NCBI GenBank assembly: GCA_001767855.1
Contig: MEMF01000002.1
Location: forward strand, 266,001-330,000
Direction: 5' to 3'
Source: Alphaproteobacteria bacterium RIFCSPHIGHO2_01_FULL_41_14
Lineage (GTDB): Bacteria > Pseudomonadota > Alphaproteobacteria > UBA7879 > UBA5542
Length of the DNA: 64,000 bases
Part shown: in pieces, positions 8,074 through 16,748 of the stretch
Layout: the number at the start of each line of letters is the position of its first letter
Numbering within the stretch: the first letter of the stretch is position 1
The notes under the pieces: model-generated
Told to the model about the DNA's origin: nothing
Databases searched by the model: none
What the model saw: the letters and a program-made list of their open reading frames with translations, nothing else
Program-made: the position numbers and the translations under genes

Positions 8074-9215
8074 AAACCAGGTCTTTTTTTTTCACTCGAG
8101 TGGTGGTTATCCTTTGGATAGTTTTGTTTGGAATCAATGCTATTGCCGATCCAAAAAAGATAAATATTAATTCTATCAAAACTTTTTTCGATCAACGTTT
8201 TAAAAACTATAAAAATAAACAGGTTCTTGGCGAGAGAATTCTTTCACCTAATTCGGTGAAACGCTTATATTTAGTGGAATTTCCCTTAGAAGACATGCCG
8301 GATGAAGAGAAGGCGAAACTTCTTGAGAATGAGGATCCTGAGGCATTTTATTATGGATATGGGGGGGAAATCGACTACGAAAAAGCACGTCTTATCGCTT
8401 ATTCACACTTGGGGAAAACACCCAAAGGTGAGAGGCTCTCTCTGGCGGCATTGTCTGTGCTGATGATGATTTATGGGAACGGGCAGGGTGTGAAATCTAA
8501 TTTCGAGTTGGCTCAGTTTTTTGCTGTTGTGGAGGGGGGATCTCACTTTGAATTGACGGGAGAATTAATGGATTTAGAGGAACGTAAATCCAAGGGTTGG
8601 AAAGGAGAGGAATTTTCTTTCTGTGACCATACAACAAGTGGATTTCGTGAGGGATATTGTAAACGCATACATCGAGATCTTCAGCGCTTTAGGCACAATA
8701 AAGCCTTCCTAATTTTATCTCAACATTGGACACCTCCCCAAATTCAAGCATTTGAAAGATTAAAAAAGAAAGCTTTGCGTTACTTTTTGAGCCAGTCTCA
8801 GAATGAAATAGATGGATCTGGATCAGCGGGCACTGCTTTTATCCTTGAGGAAGAGATGAATCACCATGATGCTTTTAAGAAATTGATCGAACAGCTTGAA
8901 GAGAACGAAATTTCTTCCTTTTCTAAAGAAGAATTTGATGAATCGAATAAAAATCTTAAAACTGCCTGTAAAGATGCTTGTGAATATCTTGTACGTTCAG
9001 AAGAAAAATTCATCGATTTAATAGGTTTTAAAAAGGAAGATCTCAAAAAAACCCAACAAGATTGGGCCCAATACAGAGATGCTTTCTTTAATTTTTCAAG
9101 GGTGAGATATCCAAAAGTTTCAAAAAATACTCTAGGAAAAATATTAACAGATATGAGGATAGAAGAACTCCAGAGAATTAGGGGCTGTCCCTTAACAAAT
9201 CCTTATGCTATCTGA
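8070..9215 (+). CDS. Secreted protein with Sel1-like and LprI/DUF1311-like regions
   Basis: The protein is 381 residues long with an N-terminal signal peptide (hydrophobic core, cleavage near ANAIADP). A segment around residues 90-160 (DYEKAR...LSVLMMIYGNGQGV) resembles a Sel1/TPR-type repeat. A later part (WTPPQIQAFERLKK through EEFDESNKNL) resembles proteins with a C-terminal LprI/DUF1311 domain, but this match is from memory and tentative. The last 11 codons lie inside an inverted-repeat relic (9179-9225) that supplies the stop codon, so the natural C-terminus may be lost. The gene is AT-rich and bracketed by 56-bp repeats. Confidence 0.6.
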   Translation: MKTRSFFFTRVVVILWIVLFGINAIADPKKININSIKTFFDQRFKNYKNKQVLGERILSPNSVKRLYLVEFPLEDMPDEEKAKLLENEDPEAFYYGYGGEIDYEKARLIAYSHLGKTPKGERLSLAALSVLMMIYGNGQGVKSNFELAQFFAVVEGGSHFELTGELMDLEERKSKGWKGEEFSFCDHTTSGFREGYCKRIHRDLQRFRHNKAFLILSQHWTPPQIQAFERLKKKALRYFLSQSQNEIDGSGSAGTAFILEEEMNHHDAFKKLIEQLEENEISSFSKEEFDESNKNLKTACKDACEYLVRSEEKFIDLIGFKKEDLKKTQQDWAQYRDAFFNFSRVRYPKVSKNTLGKILTDMRIEELQRIRGCPLTNPYAI

Positions 9216-9225
9216 GACAACCCCA
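9179..9225. repeat. Relic of a small inverted-repeat element
   Basis: TAGGGGCTGTCCC (9179-9191) is identical, in reverse, to 34601-34613. An inverted counterpart ATCTGAGACAACCCC lies at about 9210-9224. Only about 20 bases separate the ends, so this looks like a decayed miniature element. It encodes the end of the preceding gene. Confidence 0.6.
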
Positions 9226-9545
9226 ACTATTATTGTCAGAACACCGAAGGGGGTTCTGATAAGGTTCCTTAGTTGTAATATATTTTCACTATGTCGAGTG
9301 CGTCTCTTTGGTACCTATCACCCAGTCTATCCCAATTGTCATCTAAAATGGAAAAGTCCGCACCTCTTTCTCTGTCTTTAGAAGAAAGACTTTCGCTGGG
9401 GGGCTCTCCTAGATTGAAACTTCTGCCCCTTCTCCATACTTAAAGCAAGCAGAAAATTCAAGAAATTGAATGTGAACGCTCCACGGAGAAATTATTACAA
9501 AAAAATGTAAAGAAGATTAGGAGAAACGGTTTAAGATAGGATACA
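9216..9545. other. Intergenic region with repeat copy and possible gene remnant
   Basis: No convincing intact gene is seen. A hairpin (TCAGAAC...GTTCTGA, about 9236-9260) follows the preceding stop. On the minus strand an open frame without a start codon runs from about 9439 to a TAA at 9269. It reads like the end of a protein (ILDDNWDRLGDRYQRDAL...) and could be a remnant. The 56-bp repeat copy occupies 9413-9468. Confidence 0.4.
9413..9468. repeat. Right copy of the 56-bp direct repeat
   Basis: It matches 7825-7880 at 49 of 56 positions. Here the -35 box is kept (ATTCAA in the plus sense), but the -10 box TATATA has become a non-consensus sequence, so it is probably a dead promoter copy without its gene. 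Confidence 0.8.
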
Positions 9546-10052
9546 ATGACGAACGCTTTTAAAGCCTTAAGTAAAATATTTTGTACCATTAGTCAGACAT
9601 ATCAATCTTGGAGGGGGAACGGAAAAATGATCGTAGGACTTAAAAACGATAAAGAAAAAACCTCTAATAACAACGGCACGCACTCTTTAAAAGATCAACT
9701 CTATGATTTTTTGGAAGATCTGCCGAGGCAAGAGGGAGGGGTTACGCATATTTGCAGTTTTTTCGTCTCTCTTGCGAATCAACAGCATAGTCTTTCAGAT
9801 ATTTTATACGAGATTGGAGAAGATCCCCGTCTGTACTTTTGGCTTAAGTTAGTTATTGGCTCGCTCAGCTTTAAAGAAAGTGACCAGTTGACTAAAACTT
9901 TGAGATCAATGTTCCCTAAAGAAGGGCCCTTGATGCAGGAAGTAAATTTTTTCTTTTTATCTCATCAAAAGAAACTGATTCAAGAAATTGCGTCTCATCT
10001 CACAAAGCAAGTCAGCCTCTCCCCCCTTCAAAGTCATGAAGGAACGGCATAA
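9546..10052 (+). CDS. Protein of unknown function
   Basis: The family is not recognised. The protein has 168 residues and no clear signal peptide or membrane segment, mostly predicted-helical with a polar linker (KDKEKTSNNNGT-like region near residue 40). Two starts are possible: ATG 9546 after AGGATAC, or ATG 9627 after GGAGGGGGAAC, the latter giving 141 residues and having the better ribosome site. It lies upstream of the patatin gene, about 160 bases apart, and no terminator is obvious between them. Confidence 0.5.
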   Translation: MTNAFKALSKIFCTISQTYQSWRGNGKMIVGLKNDKEKTSNNNGTHSLKDQLYDFLEDLPRQEGGVTHICSFFVSLANQQHSLSDILYEIGEDPRLYFWLKLVIGSLSFKESDQLTKTLRSMFPKEGPLMQEVNFFFLSHQKKLIQEIASHLTKQVSLSPLQSHEGTA

Positions 10053-10211
10053 GTTCAAGGGGCAGAAAAAATTTAGAATAGTGTAGTCGGGCCTTTTCTT
10101 GGGGGTCTCTTTCCAACGGTCCTTATCGGGGTTGATTTTTTCCGATTTTTCAACTGGATCTATATTTTTAGTCGATATAGAAACTAAAAGTACTTGTGGG
10201 GAGGAGATTTG

Positions 10212-11576
10212 ATGAAATCACTGATTTATGGTGCCGTGTTTTTTGTTCTGAGTGGATGGGGAGCCGGAGCTGACTTGGGGCCAGATGTGTTTTCTATGCC
10301 CTCAAGTTCTAGCCTGAAAAGTCACTCACCGTACACTATGAAAGTTGAAGCAGATCCTTTGGCTCTCGCTCGAGTTTTATGTTTGGATGGGGGTGGCGGT
10401 CGCGGTATTTATACGGCCGCAGTCCTCGATTATCTAGAGGAAGAATTGCAGGGGAAAAGAGTTTGTGATTTTTTTCAAGGTGGCATTACAGGCACGTCAA
10501 CAGGGTCCTTAATCGCCTTAGCCATTTTGGCACCAACTCATTTTAATAAAGCCACCGGAAAAAGAGAAGAGGGTCCATACCCTGCTAACGAAATTGTGGA
10601 TTTTTACGAAGATATGATTAAAGAAGTATTCAAAGGATGGACACCTGCTAATTGTTGGAGAAATGTGAGTCATGGATACGATGAGGGGTGCTTCTCCAGC
10701 CTAAAGAAAACCCTTTGGAGCATGATGACTTGTTTTGGGTGCTGTGCTTGCTATAAAAATTGTGATGGATTTTGTGGTCCTCGGTACAGCAACCATAGTT
10801 TGAGGGCATTTTTAGAGAGGCACTTTGGGGACCTCACCTTGGCAGATGCTTTGGTGCCTGCTCAAATAGTTTCTTATGATGTTTCTCAAAACAGGCCTAT
10901 TTATTTTAGCAGTTTCAAAACTCCTAAAGTAAGATTTGTGGATGCTGCTTTGTGCTCTTCAGCCGCCCCCACTTATTTCCCATCTGTCTCCATTGAAGAC
11001 GGTAGAAATGGCACTTATCCTTGTGTGGATGGAGGCGTTTTTGATAACAGTGCGTGTTTGGCTGCTTTAAAGCTAGGTCTTCTCCATTCTGCTTCTCTGA
11101 TGTCCCCTGCCTCGACACGTCATCTGGATAATTTTGTCTTATTATCCATCGGAACAGGAGAAGAAAACATTGATTCACGGTATAAAAAACTAAAGCACTC
11201 AGGTAAACTTAGGTGGGCATCCGATGCTATTAAGATTAGTATGGAGGGAACGTCTAAAGCGGCTCATGAGAATCTACAGGATATCTATGAAGCCAGTGGC
11301 GTCAGGGATGAACGATATTTCAGAATCCAAACCATTTTAACTCCTAAAGAAAGCCAAATGGATAACACAAAAGAGAGCATAACGGAGGCGTTGGTAAACA
11401 AAGCACGGAACGATGTAAGCGATGACAGTAAACCATTCCGACGTTTCGTGAGATATCACATTGAAGGGAAACTTAAAAGGGAAATAAAAGAAGATGCACA
11501 GGAAGATCAGGAGGTTCTACAACAGTTCCAGGCTCTTAACACCTCTCTAGCTCAAGTTGCCCATTCCGAAGTTTAA
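10212..11576 (+). CDS. Secreted patatin-like phospholipase (copy 1)
   Basis: Patatin-like enzymes are Ser-Asp lipid acyl hydrolases. The oxyanion loop DGGGGRG is at about residues 59-65, the nucleophile elbow GTSTG at 94-98 (Ser96), and the catalytic Asp in DGG at about 273. The start at 10212 follows GGGGAGGAG and yields a signal peptide (MKSLIYGAVFFVLSGWGAGA). An unusual Cys-rich insert with about eight Cys (residues 148-188, FGCCACYKNCDGFC) separates the nucleophile and Asp motifs. A close paralogue lies at 50558-51850. A small secreted-protein gene converges on the 3' end in both places. A role as exported phospholipase effector is inferred. Confidence 0.85.
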   Translation: MKSLIYGAVFFVLSGWGAGADLGPDVFSMPSSSSLKSHSPYTMKVEADPLALARVLCLDGGGGRGIYTAAVLDYLEEELQGKRVCDFFQGGITGTSTGSLIALAILAPTHFNKATGKREEGPYPANEIVDFYEDMIKEVFKGWTPANCWRNVSHGYDEGCFSSLKKTLWSMMTCFGCCACYKNCDGFCGPRYSNHSLRAFLERHFGDLTLADALVPAQIVSYDVSQNRPIYFSSFKTPKVRFVDAALCSSAAPTYFPSVSIEDGRNGTYPCVDGGVFDNSACLAALKLGLLHSASLMSPASTRHLDNFVLLSIGTGEENIDSRYKKLKHSGKLRWASDAIKISMEGTSKAAHENLQDIYEASGVRDERYFRIQTILTPKESQMDNTKESITEALVNKARNDVSDDSKPFRRFVRYHIEGKLKREIKEDAQEDQEVLQQFQALNTSLAQVAHSEV

Positions 11577-11595
11577 AAGAGGCCCAAACTACAGC

Positions 11596-11952
11596 TCAAC
11601 TTCCAAAGGTGTTCAGAGTCCTTGCCTGTTGCTGAAAAACCCATATGGCCTGAGCGATCTCAAAAAGGACTATATGGCTCGTTATTTTTGTTCGATCAAA
11701 GCCTGAGTCTCTGTAAGGCTGAAGAACTCCTCTTTCATTTAAATAGGCAAGAAATTCCTTAAATCTCTCCCCCGTTGGAATTCGACTTCTTATTAATTTC
11801 CGTTGGGTTTTGTCATCTCCCCGCGGGAGTAGATGCGTTGCGGGTTTTTGTTGTAGTTTTTCCTCATTCGCTTCACCCCCCGCCGCCTGCAAAGAAGGCA
11901 AGGACAAACAGGTTATCAAGGCGGTTGCGCATATCCATGGAACAGCTTTCAT
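11596..11952 (-). CDS. Small secreted partner protein of the patatin pair (copy 1)
   Basis: This 118-residue protein begins with a signal peptide (MKAVPWICATALITCLSLPSLQA) behind AAGGAG. Its mature region resembles the 92-residue protein at 50226-50504: both have a segment of the form L-x2-[RK]G-x4-Y-x2-[ST]GFD-x2-KIT. Both small genes sit tail-to-tail with a patatin paralogue (here 19 bases apart). No known family is recognised. The conserved pairing suggests a partner, inhibitor or specificity factor for the phospholipase, which is inference. Confidence 0.65.
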   Translation of the reverse strand: MKAVPWICATALITCLSLPSLQAAGGEANEEKLQQKPATHLLPRGDDKTQRKLIRSRIPTGERFKEFLAYLNERGVLQPYRDSGFDRTKITSHIVLFEIAQAIWVFQQQARTLNTFGS

Positions 11953-12096
11953 GATGGGTCTCCTTAAAAGTTATAACGCTATGATGATCTTTGACACCCT
12001 ACGCTTTTTTCATCAAGGCGAAAATATAAAAAAATTAAATTTTCCGAAATAAAAAAACTCAGACAAGGCCAAGCTGATCTTTTCTCGCGTTCTCTC

Positions 12097-12124
12097 TTGC
12101 AAAAAGTTTGAAGCGTGCTAATAT
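12097..12124 (+). promoter_or_regulatory. Promoter of tRNA-Gly
   Basis: TTGCAA (12097-12102) and TAATAT (12119-12124) are spaced by 16 bases, placing the start about eight bases before the mature tRNA 5' end. Confidence 0.65.
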
Positions 12125-12138
12125 CCTGCGATAAACAA

Positions 12139-12213
12139 GCGGGAATAGCTCAGGGGTAGAGCACAACCTTGCCAAGGTTGGGGTCGAGGGTTCGAATCCC
12201 TTTTCCCGCTCCA
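12139..12213 (+). tRNA. tRNA-Gly (GCC)
   Basis: A full cloverleaf can be folded: acceptor GCGGGAA pairs with TTCCCGC, the anticodon arm CAACC-TTGCCAA-GGTTG carries GCC, and the T arm holds GTTCGAATC. The CCA end is encoded. It reads Gly codons GGC and GGU. Confidence 0.95.
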
Positions 12214-12287
12214 AGTTTTCTGGTTTATCCCCCTTCCAGATCCTGCTAAGATAACCCCACGTTGTCGAGATGGTTAGGTTTTTAAGA

Positions 12288-15200
12288 ATGGATCCCCAAG
12301 AAAAAAGACAAGAGAAAAATCCCATCATAAAGCGGATAGAAGCGGTGGCTCAAGCGTACAAGTTTCCGGCGCTTTTTTATCAGTTCCTTTCTTTCTTTCT
12401 GTCCCAAGCGTCGCTTGAAGATCTTGCCCAATATGCGCCGGAGGAATGGGTTCGCCTTGTGTCCCATGGGTTTGATGCCTGTCATGCGCAAAAAGGGAGG
12501 CGGTCGTCTGTGACCCTTTACAATTTATCAGACTTGTCAGATCTGCAGACTCAGGGGGGTGATCAGGCGGTGATCGAGATTGTCCACCCCCATCTTCCCT
12601 TTTTGGTGGATTCCCTCTATGCCACCTTGGTGGCCGAGCGCCACCATATTTCTCTTTTCCTGCACCTTATTTTAAAAATCACTCGGACGGCAGAGGGCAC
12701 CCTCCTCTCGTTGGAACGGGGCAAGGCGTCTTTAGGGGAAGAAGGATTAGAATCTTTCCTGCATATTCATTTAGAGAACCCTCTTTCCTCTTCGGAAAAA
12801 AGAGACTTGCAGCAGAGCTTAGAGGCTGTAATCCAAGACGTGAAGATTGCCGTGGAAGAGTGGCAACCCATGCGGGAGCGGGTGCAAAAATGTTTAGAAG
12901 AGATTCACTCAAGCAGGACCCCTTTGAGCGAGACCGAAAAAAAAGAACAATCGGATCTTCTCAAATGGTTGGATGAAGGATTTTTTACTTTTTTGGGGTA
13001 TCGGTTTTATGGAGCAGCGGCTGGTGGGGCGGAAGAAACATTAGGTGTCGCCAAAACACATAAGGGGAGTTTCTTTGGTCCAGACGAGCGCACCGAACAA
13101 ACCATCCTCAGTCAAACAGGGGGTCTGGCTCCCTATTTCAGTGTGACGAAAACCATGGTGCAATCTAAAGTGCATCGCCCTGTGCCCATGGATGTGATTC
13201 GGTTTACCGCATTTGACTCCCAAGGCAATGTGCGAGGAGAGCATGAATTTTTTGGACTGTTCACGGCGGCGGTATATAACGCGCGGCTTCAGGATATTCC
13301 CTTTATCCAAACAAAGGTTGCCCAAGTTTTAAAGGCCTGCCATGTCCAGCCAGATTGGTATGACGGGCGGCGGTTGATGTATATTCTGGAATCGTTGCCA
13401 CGGGATCTTTTGTTCCAAATTTCCGTTGCAGAACTGGCGAAATTTTCCCAGTCTATTTTGAAATTAAAGGAACGACACAAGCTCTCTTTGTTTGTGCTCC
13501 CGGACCCCTTAGGACACTTTATGTGGAACCTTATTTATATTCCACGGGATCGCTATACGGCAGCCCTGGCGGGTGACATGGGGGAGATGCTGGCAGATTG
13601 TTACAAGGGCGCGCTCGTCTCTCATAATACGCACATTGGGGGGGATCTGTCTTTTGCGCGGGTTGAATATATTATTTCAACGGATGCCCATCCTCAGCAT
13701 AAAATTATGTGCGACATTCAAAGTACAGAGCTTGCCCTCTCTGAGCTCTCTCTCTCGTGGGAAGAGTGTCTGAAAAAAGAATACCGAGAACACACTAAAA
13801 AAAGCGATCTGATGGGCACGCGTTTGTTCTCGTCTGCATACCAAGAACATTTTTCTGTCAGAGAGGCTTTAAAAGATCTGCCCTTCATAGAAGAGGCCGT
13901 GAAAACGGCGTCGAAAGGCATTCGGTTCTACCAGAGCAAAGAAGACACCACCCTTCATGTCAAAATTTTTAGTCCGGCTCATCCTTTGTTTTTGTCAGAT
14001 ATTTTTCCCACTCTTGAACATATGGGCTTACGTATCTTAACAGAAGCCTCTTACAAAATAGGACAAGGATCAGAGAGTGTTTGGCTACATCATTTTAAAG
14101 CGGAACCAGCGCACTCACCAACAGAGCGGTTTCAAGATATTTATGGCAACTTTTTGAAAGTTCTCACGAAAGTACTGCACCAAAAAGCAGAGGATGATTC
14201 CTTTAACCGTCTTGTTTTGGTGAGCAATCTGACGGATCGGCATCTCTTATTGGTGCGGGCTTATTATCATTATCTTTGCCAATTGGGGTGGCCCTTTATG
14301 CGAGCCGCCATTGTCTCTGCTCTGGAACGGTATCCGTCCTTTTTAAAGAAGCTTGGGCAATTGTTTTACAAACAGTTTGATCCGGCTTCTTCAGCTGCAG
14401 CAGGGGAAGAAGAAGCTCTCTTTTCTATGATGAAGGAAGATCTGATGGCCATTGAAAGCGGAGAAGATGAAGCCATCCTCTCGGGTCTATTGACGCTCAT
14501 CAGAGCCACTCAACGCACAAACTTTTTTCAGCTGGATGACGCGGGCAACCCCAAAGAATATGTGTCTTTAAAATTTTTACCGGCTCTCATTGAACCGCTC
14601 TCAGACACCAAACCGTTGTATGAGGTTTTTGTGTATGCGCCAGAGGTGGAAGCTATCCATTTGCGGAGTGGAAAGGTGTCACGGGGGGGCATTCGATGGT
14701 CAGACCGACGCTTGGATTATCGCAAGGAAGTTTTAGAACTCATGAAGGCGCAGCTTGTTAAGAATGCAGTGATTGTCCCTATGGGGGCCAAGGGTGGGTT
14801 TTATGTGAGGACTCCTTTGGAACATCTTTCGTTTGCAGAACGTCAAGATGTGGGCATCCAGGCTTATAAAACCATGATTCGCGGGTTGTTGGATATTACA
14901 GATAATTTAGTAGATGGTCACGTTATTCCTCCTCCCTTCGTGAAGCGTCGGGATGAAGATGATCCGTATCTTGTAGTAGCGGCTGACAAAGGAACAGCCA
15001 CCTTTTCAGACATCGCGAATGAGTTGTCTAAGGACTATGGATTTTGGTTGGGCGATGCCTTTGCTTCTGGCGGATCGGCAGGGTACGACCACAAAAAGAT
15101 GGGGATTACTTCTCGGGGTGCCTGGGAATCTGTCAAAAGACATTTCCGGGAATTAGATAAAAAGATGGACCATCCCTTTACCGTGGTAGGGGTGGGGGAT

Positions 15201-16664
15201 ATGTCGGGAGATGTGTTTGGCAACGGCATGCTCCTTTCTCCCAAAATTCAGTTGGTGGCAGCGTTTAATCACGCCCATATTTTGATTGACCCGAGACCGG
15301 ATGTGGAGGTGAGTTACAAAGAAAGAAAACGTCTCTTTGAGCTGCCTCGATCTCAGTGGTCAGATTATAATCCTGCTCTTCTTTCCAAGGGAGGAGGGAT
15401 TTTCGAACGGAAGGCAAAATCTATTCGTCTCTCAGCAGATGCCCAAGCTCTCTTGAAAGTGACAGAGAGGGATATAAAGCCGGATACGCTGATCCAGCAG
15501 ATTCTGAAGCTCCCAGTGGATCTTTTATGGTTCGGGGGGATCGGGACTTATGTGAAAGATCGCAAAGAAACAGAGGGGGAAGTGGGAGATCGAGCGAATG
15601 AAGCGGTACGCGTCAATGGCCAGGACGTGAGGGCCCAAATCATTGGGGAAGGGGCAAACCTGGCCATGACTCAAAGGGGCAGAATTGCGTATGCGCTCAA
15701 AGGGGGCAAACTCAATCGAGATTCGGTGGACAATTCCGCAGGTGTGGATTGCTCGGATCATGAAGTTAACATCAAGATTCTGTTTCAAGGCATTGTGAAG
15801 GCTGGCAAGTTACAGGAAGAGGGCAGAAATACCTTGCTAAAAGAGATGACAGCAGAGGTGGCTCAGTTGATTTTGCGGCATAACTATCTTCAAACGCAGG
15901 CCATCAGCCTCATTGAAAGCCGGGGGTATAAAGCACTCGCGCGGCAAAACCGGTTGATTCGGTTTTTGGAAGCAGAGACGCGTCTGAACCGAGATCAAGA
16001 AGCGCTCCCGTCAGAAGAAGATGTGGAACGACGGATTGAAAAACAGAGAGGGTTAACGCGCCCTGAAATTGCTGTTCTGGTTTCTTATACAAAGCTGTAT
16101 TTATACGAGAAAATTTTAGAATCAGATTTACCAGAAAGCCCTGATCTTACCCATTATTTAAGGGCGTATTTCCCCAAACCGTTGCAAGAAAAATACCCCA
16201 CGTTCATCGACCAACATCCGCTGAAACGAGAGTTAATTGCCACCAGTGAAGCTAACTTCTTAGTGAATCGATTAGGAACAACTTTCTTCTTTGAATTGGA
16301 AGAGAGGTTGAAGACGCCTTTAACGGAACTCATCCGCCTCTTTGCTCAGATGCGCTGGGCCTGGAAATTAGAGGCGTATTGGGTACGGATCGAATCTCTA
16401 GAGGGAGCTGTGCCGTACCAGATGCAAAATAAACTCTTTAATTTCCTCATTTCTTTTTGTGAGAAGGCTCTCGAAGGAGCTGTCCAAGAAGGCATTTCTT
16501 TTTTGCCAGAACCAGGTCCCGTATTTCAGAAAAGATTGGTTCGAGACGGGATGAGTGAAAAAGAATTGGAAAGGTTGAGAGCTGGAATTTTACACGTAAA
16601 TCAGACAGTTGGGTCGACTGATCTCTTTCGGAAGTTTTTAGCTCAACTTACGGAGATTTTGTAG
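12288..16664 (+). CDS. gdhB: NAD-specific glutamate dehydrogenase (large GdhB/GDH-180 type)
   Basis: The enzyme deaminates glutamate to 2-oxoglutarate using NAD, feeding amino-acid carbon to the TCA cycle, which suits a host-dependent bacterium. Catalytic-domain landmarks are PMGAKGGF (about residues 830-838, containing the active-site Lys) and GGSAGYDHKKMGIT (about 927-940). Long N-terminal ACT-like regulatory and C-terminal helical regions flank it. About 1,458 residues is somewhat shorter than the roughly 1,600 typical of the family. An alternative start lies at 12270. The chosen ATG has the weak site GGTTAGG upstream. It directly follows tRNA-Gly. Confidence 0.93.
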   Translation: MDPQEKRQEKNPIIKRIEAVAQAYKFPALFYQFLSFFLSQASLEDLAQYAPEEWVRLVSHGFDACHAQKGRRSSVTLYNLSDLSDLQTQGGDQAVIEIVHPHLPFLVDSLYATLVAERHHISLFLHLILKITRTAEGTLLSLERGKASLGEEGLESFLHIHLENPLSSSEKRDLQQSLEAVIQDVKIAVEEWQPMRERVQKCLEEIHSSRTPLSETEKKEQSDLLKWLDEGFFTFLGYRFYGAAAGGAEETLGVAKTHKGSFFGPDERTEQTILSQTGGLAPYFSVTKTMVQSKVHRPVPMDVIRFTAFDSQGNVRGEHEFFGLFTAAVYNARLQDIPFIQTKVAQVLKACHVQPDWYDGRRLMYILESLPRDLLFQISVAELAKFSQSILKLKERHKLSLFVLPDPLGHFMWNLIYIPRDRYTAALAGDMGEMLADCYKGALVSHNTHIGGDLSFARVEYIISTDAHPQHKIMCDIQSTELALSELSLSWEECLKKEYREHTKKSDLMGTRLFSSAYQEHFSVREALKDLPFIEEAVKTASKGIRFYQSKEDTTLHVKIFSPAHPLFLSDIFPTLEHMGLRILTEASYKIGQGSESVWLHHFKAEPAHSPTERFQDIYGNFLKVLTKVLHQKAEDDSFNRLVLVSNLTDRHLLLVRAYYHYLCQLGWPFMRAAIVSALERYPSFLKKLGQLFYKQFDPASSAAAGEEEALFSMMKEDLMAIESGEDEAILSGLLTLIRATQRTNFFQLDDAGNPKEYVSLKFLPALIEPLSDTKPLYEVFVYAPEVEAIHLRSGKVSRGGIRWSDRRLDYRKEVLELMKAQLVKNAVIVPMGAKGGFYVRTPLEHLSFAERQDVGIQAYKTMIRGLLDITDNLVDGHVIPPPFVKRRDEDDPYLVVAADKGTATFSDIANELSKDYGFWLGDAFASGGSAGYDHKKMGITSRGAWESVKRHFRELDKKMDHPFTVVGVGDMSGDVFGNGMLLSPKIQLVAAFNHAHILIDPRPDVEVSYKERKRLFELPRSQWSDYNPALLSKGGGIFERKAKSIRLSADAQALLKVTERDIKPDTLIQQILKLPVDLLWFGGIGTYVKDRKETEGEVGDRANEAVRVNGQDVRAQIIGEGANLAMTQRGRIAYALKGGKLNRDSVDNSAGVDCSDHEVNIKILFQGIVKAGKLQEEGRNTLLKEMTAEVAQLILRHNYLQTQAISLIESRGYKALARQNRLIRFLEAETRLNRDQEALPSEEDVERRIEKQRGLTRPEIAVLVSYTKLYLYEKILESDLPESPDLTHYLRAYFPKPLQEKYPTFIDQHPLKRELIATSEANFLVNRLGTTFFFELEERLKTPLTELIRLFAQMRWAWKLEAYWVRIESLEGAVPYQMQNKLFNFLISFCEKALEGAVQEGISFLPEPGPVFQKRLVRDGMSEKELERLRAGILHVNQTVGSTDLFRKFLAQLTEIL

Positions 16665-16748
16665 TTCTTGTGCGAGAAGAGGAACGTTTGAGTATGTCTA
16701 AGACCCCTAGATCATTGAAGAAACCTGCGTACTGCGTAGCGAATTGAC

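Noticed and set aside
9269..9439. Minus-strand open frame in the 9.2-9.5 kb gap
   Set aside because: It has no start codon and no recognisable family. It is noted as a possible remnant in the intergenic entry but not listed as a gene.
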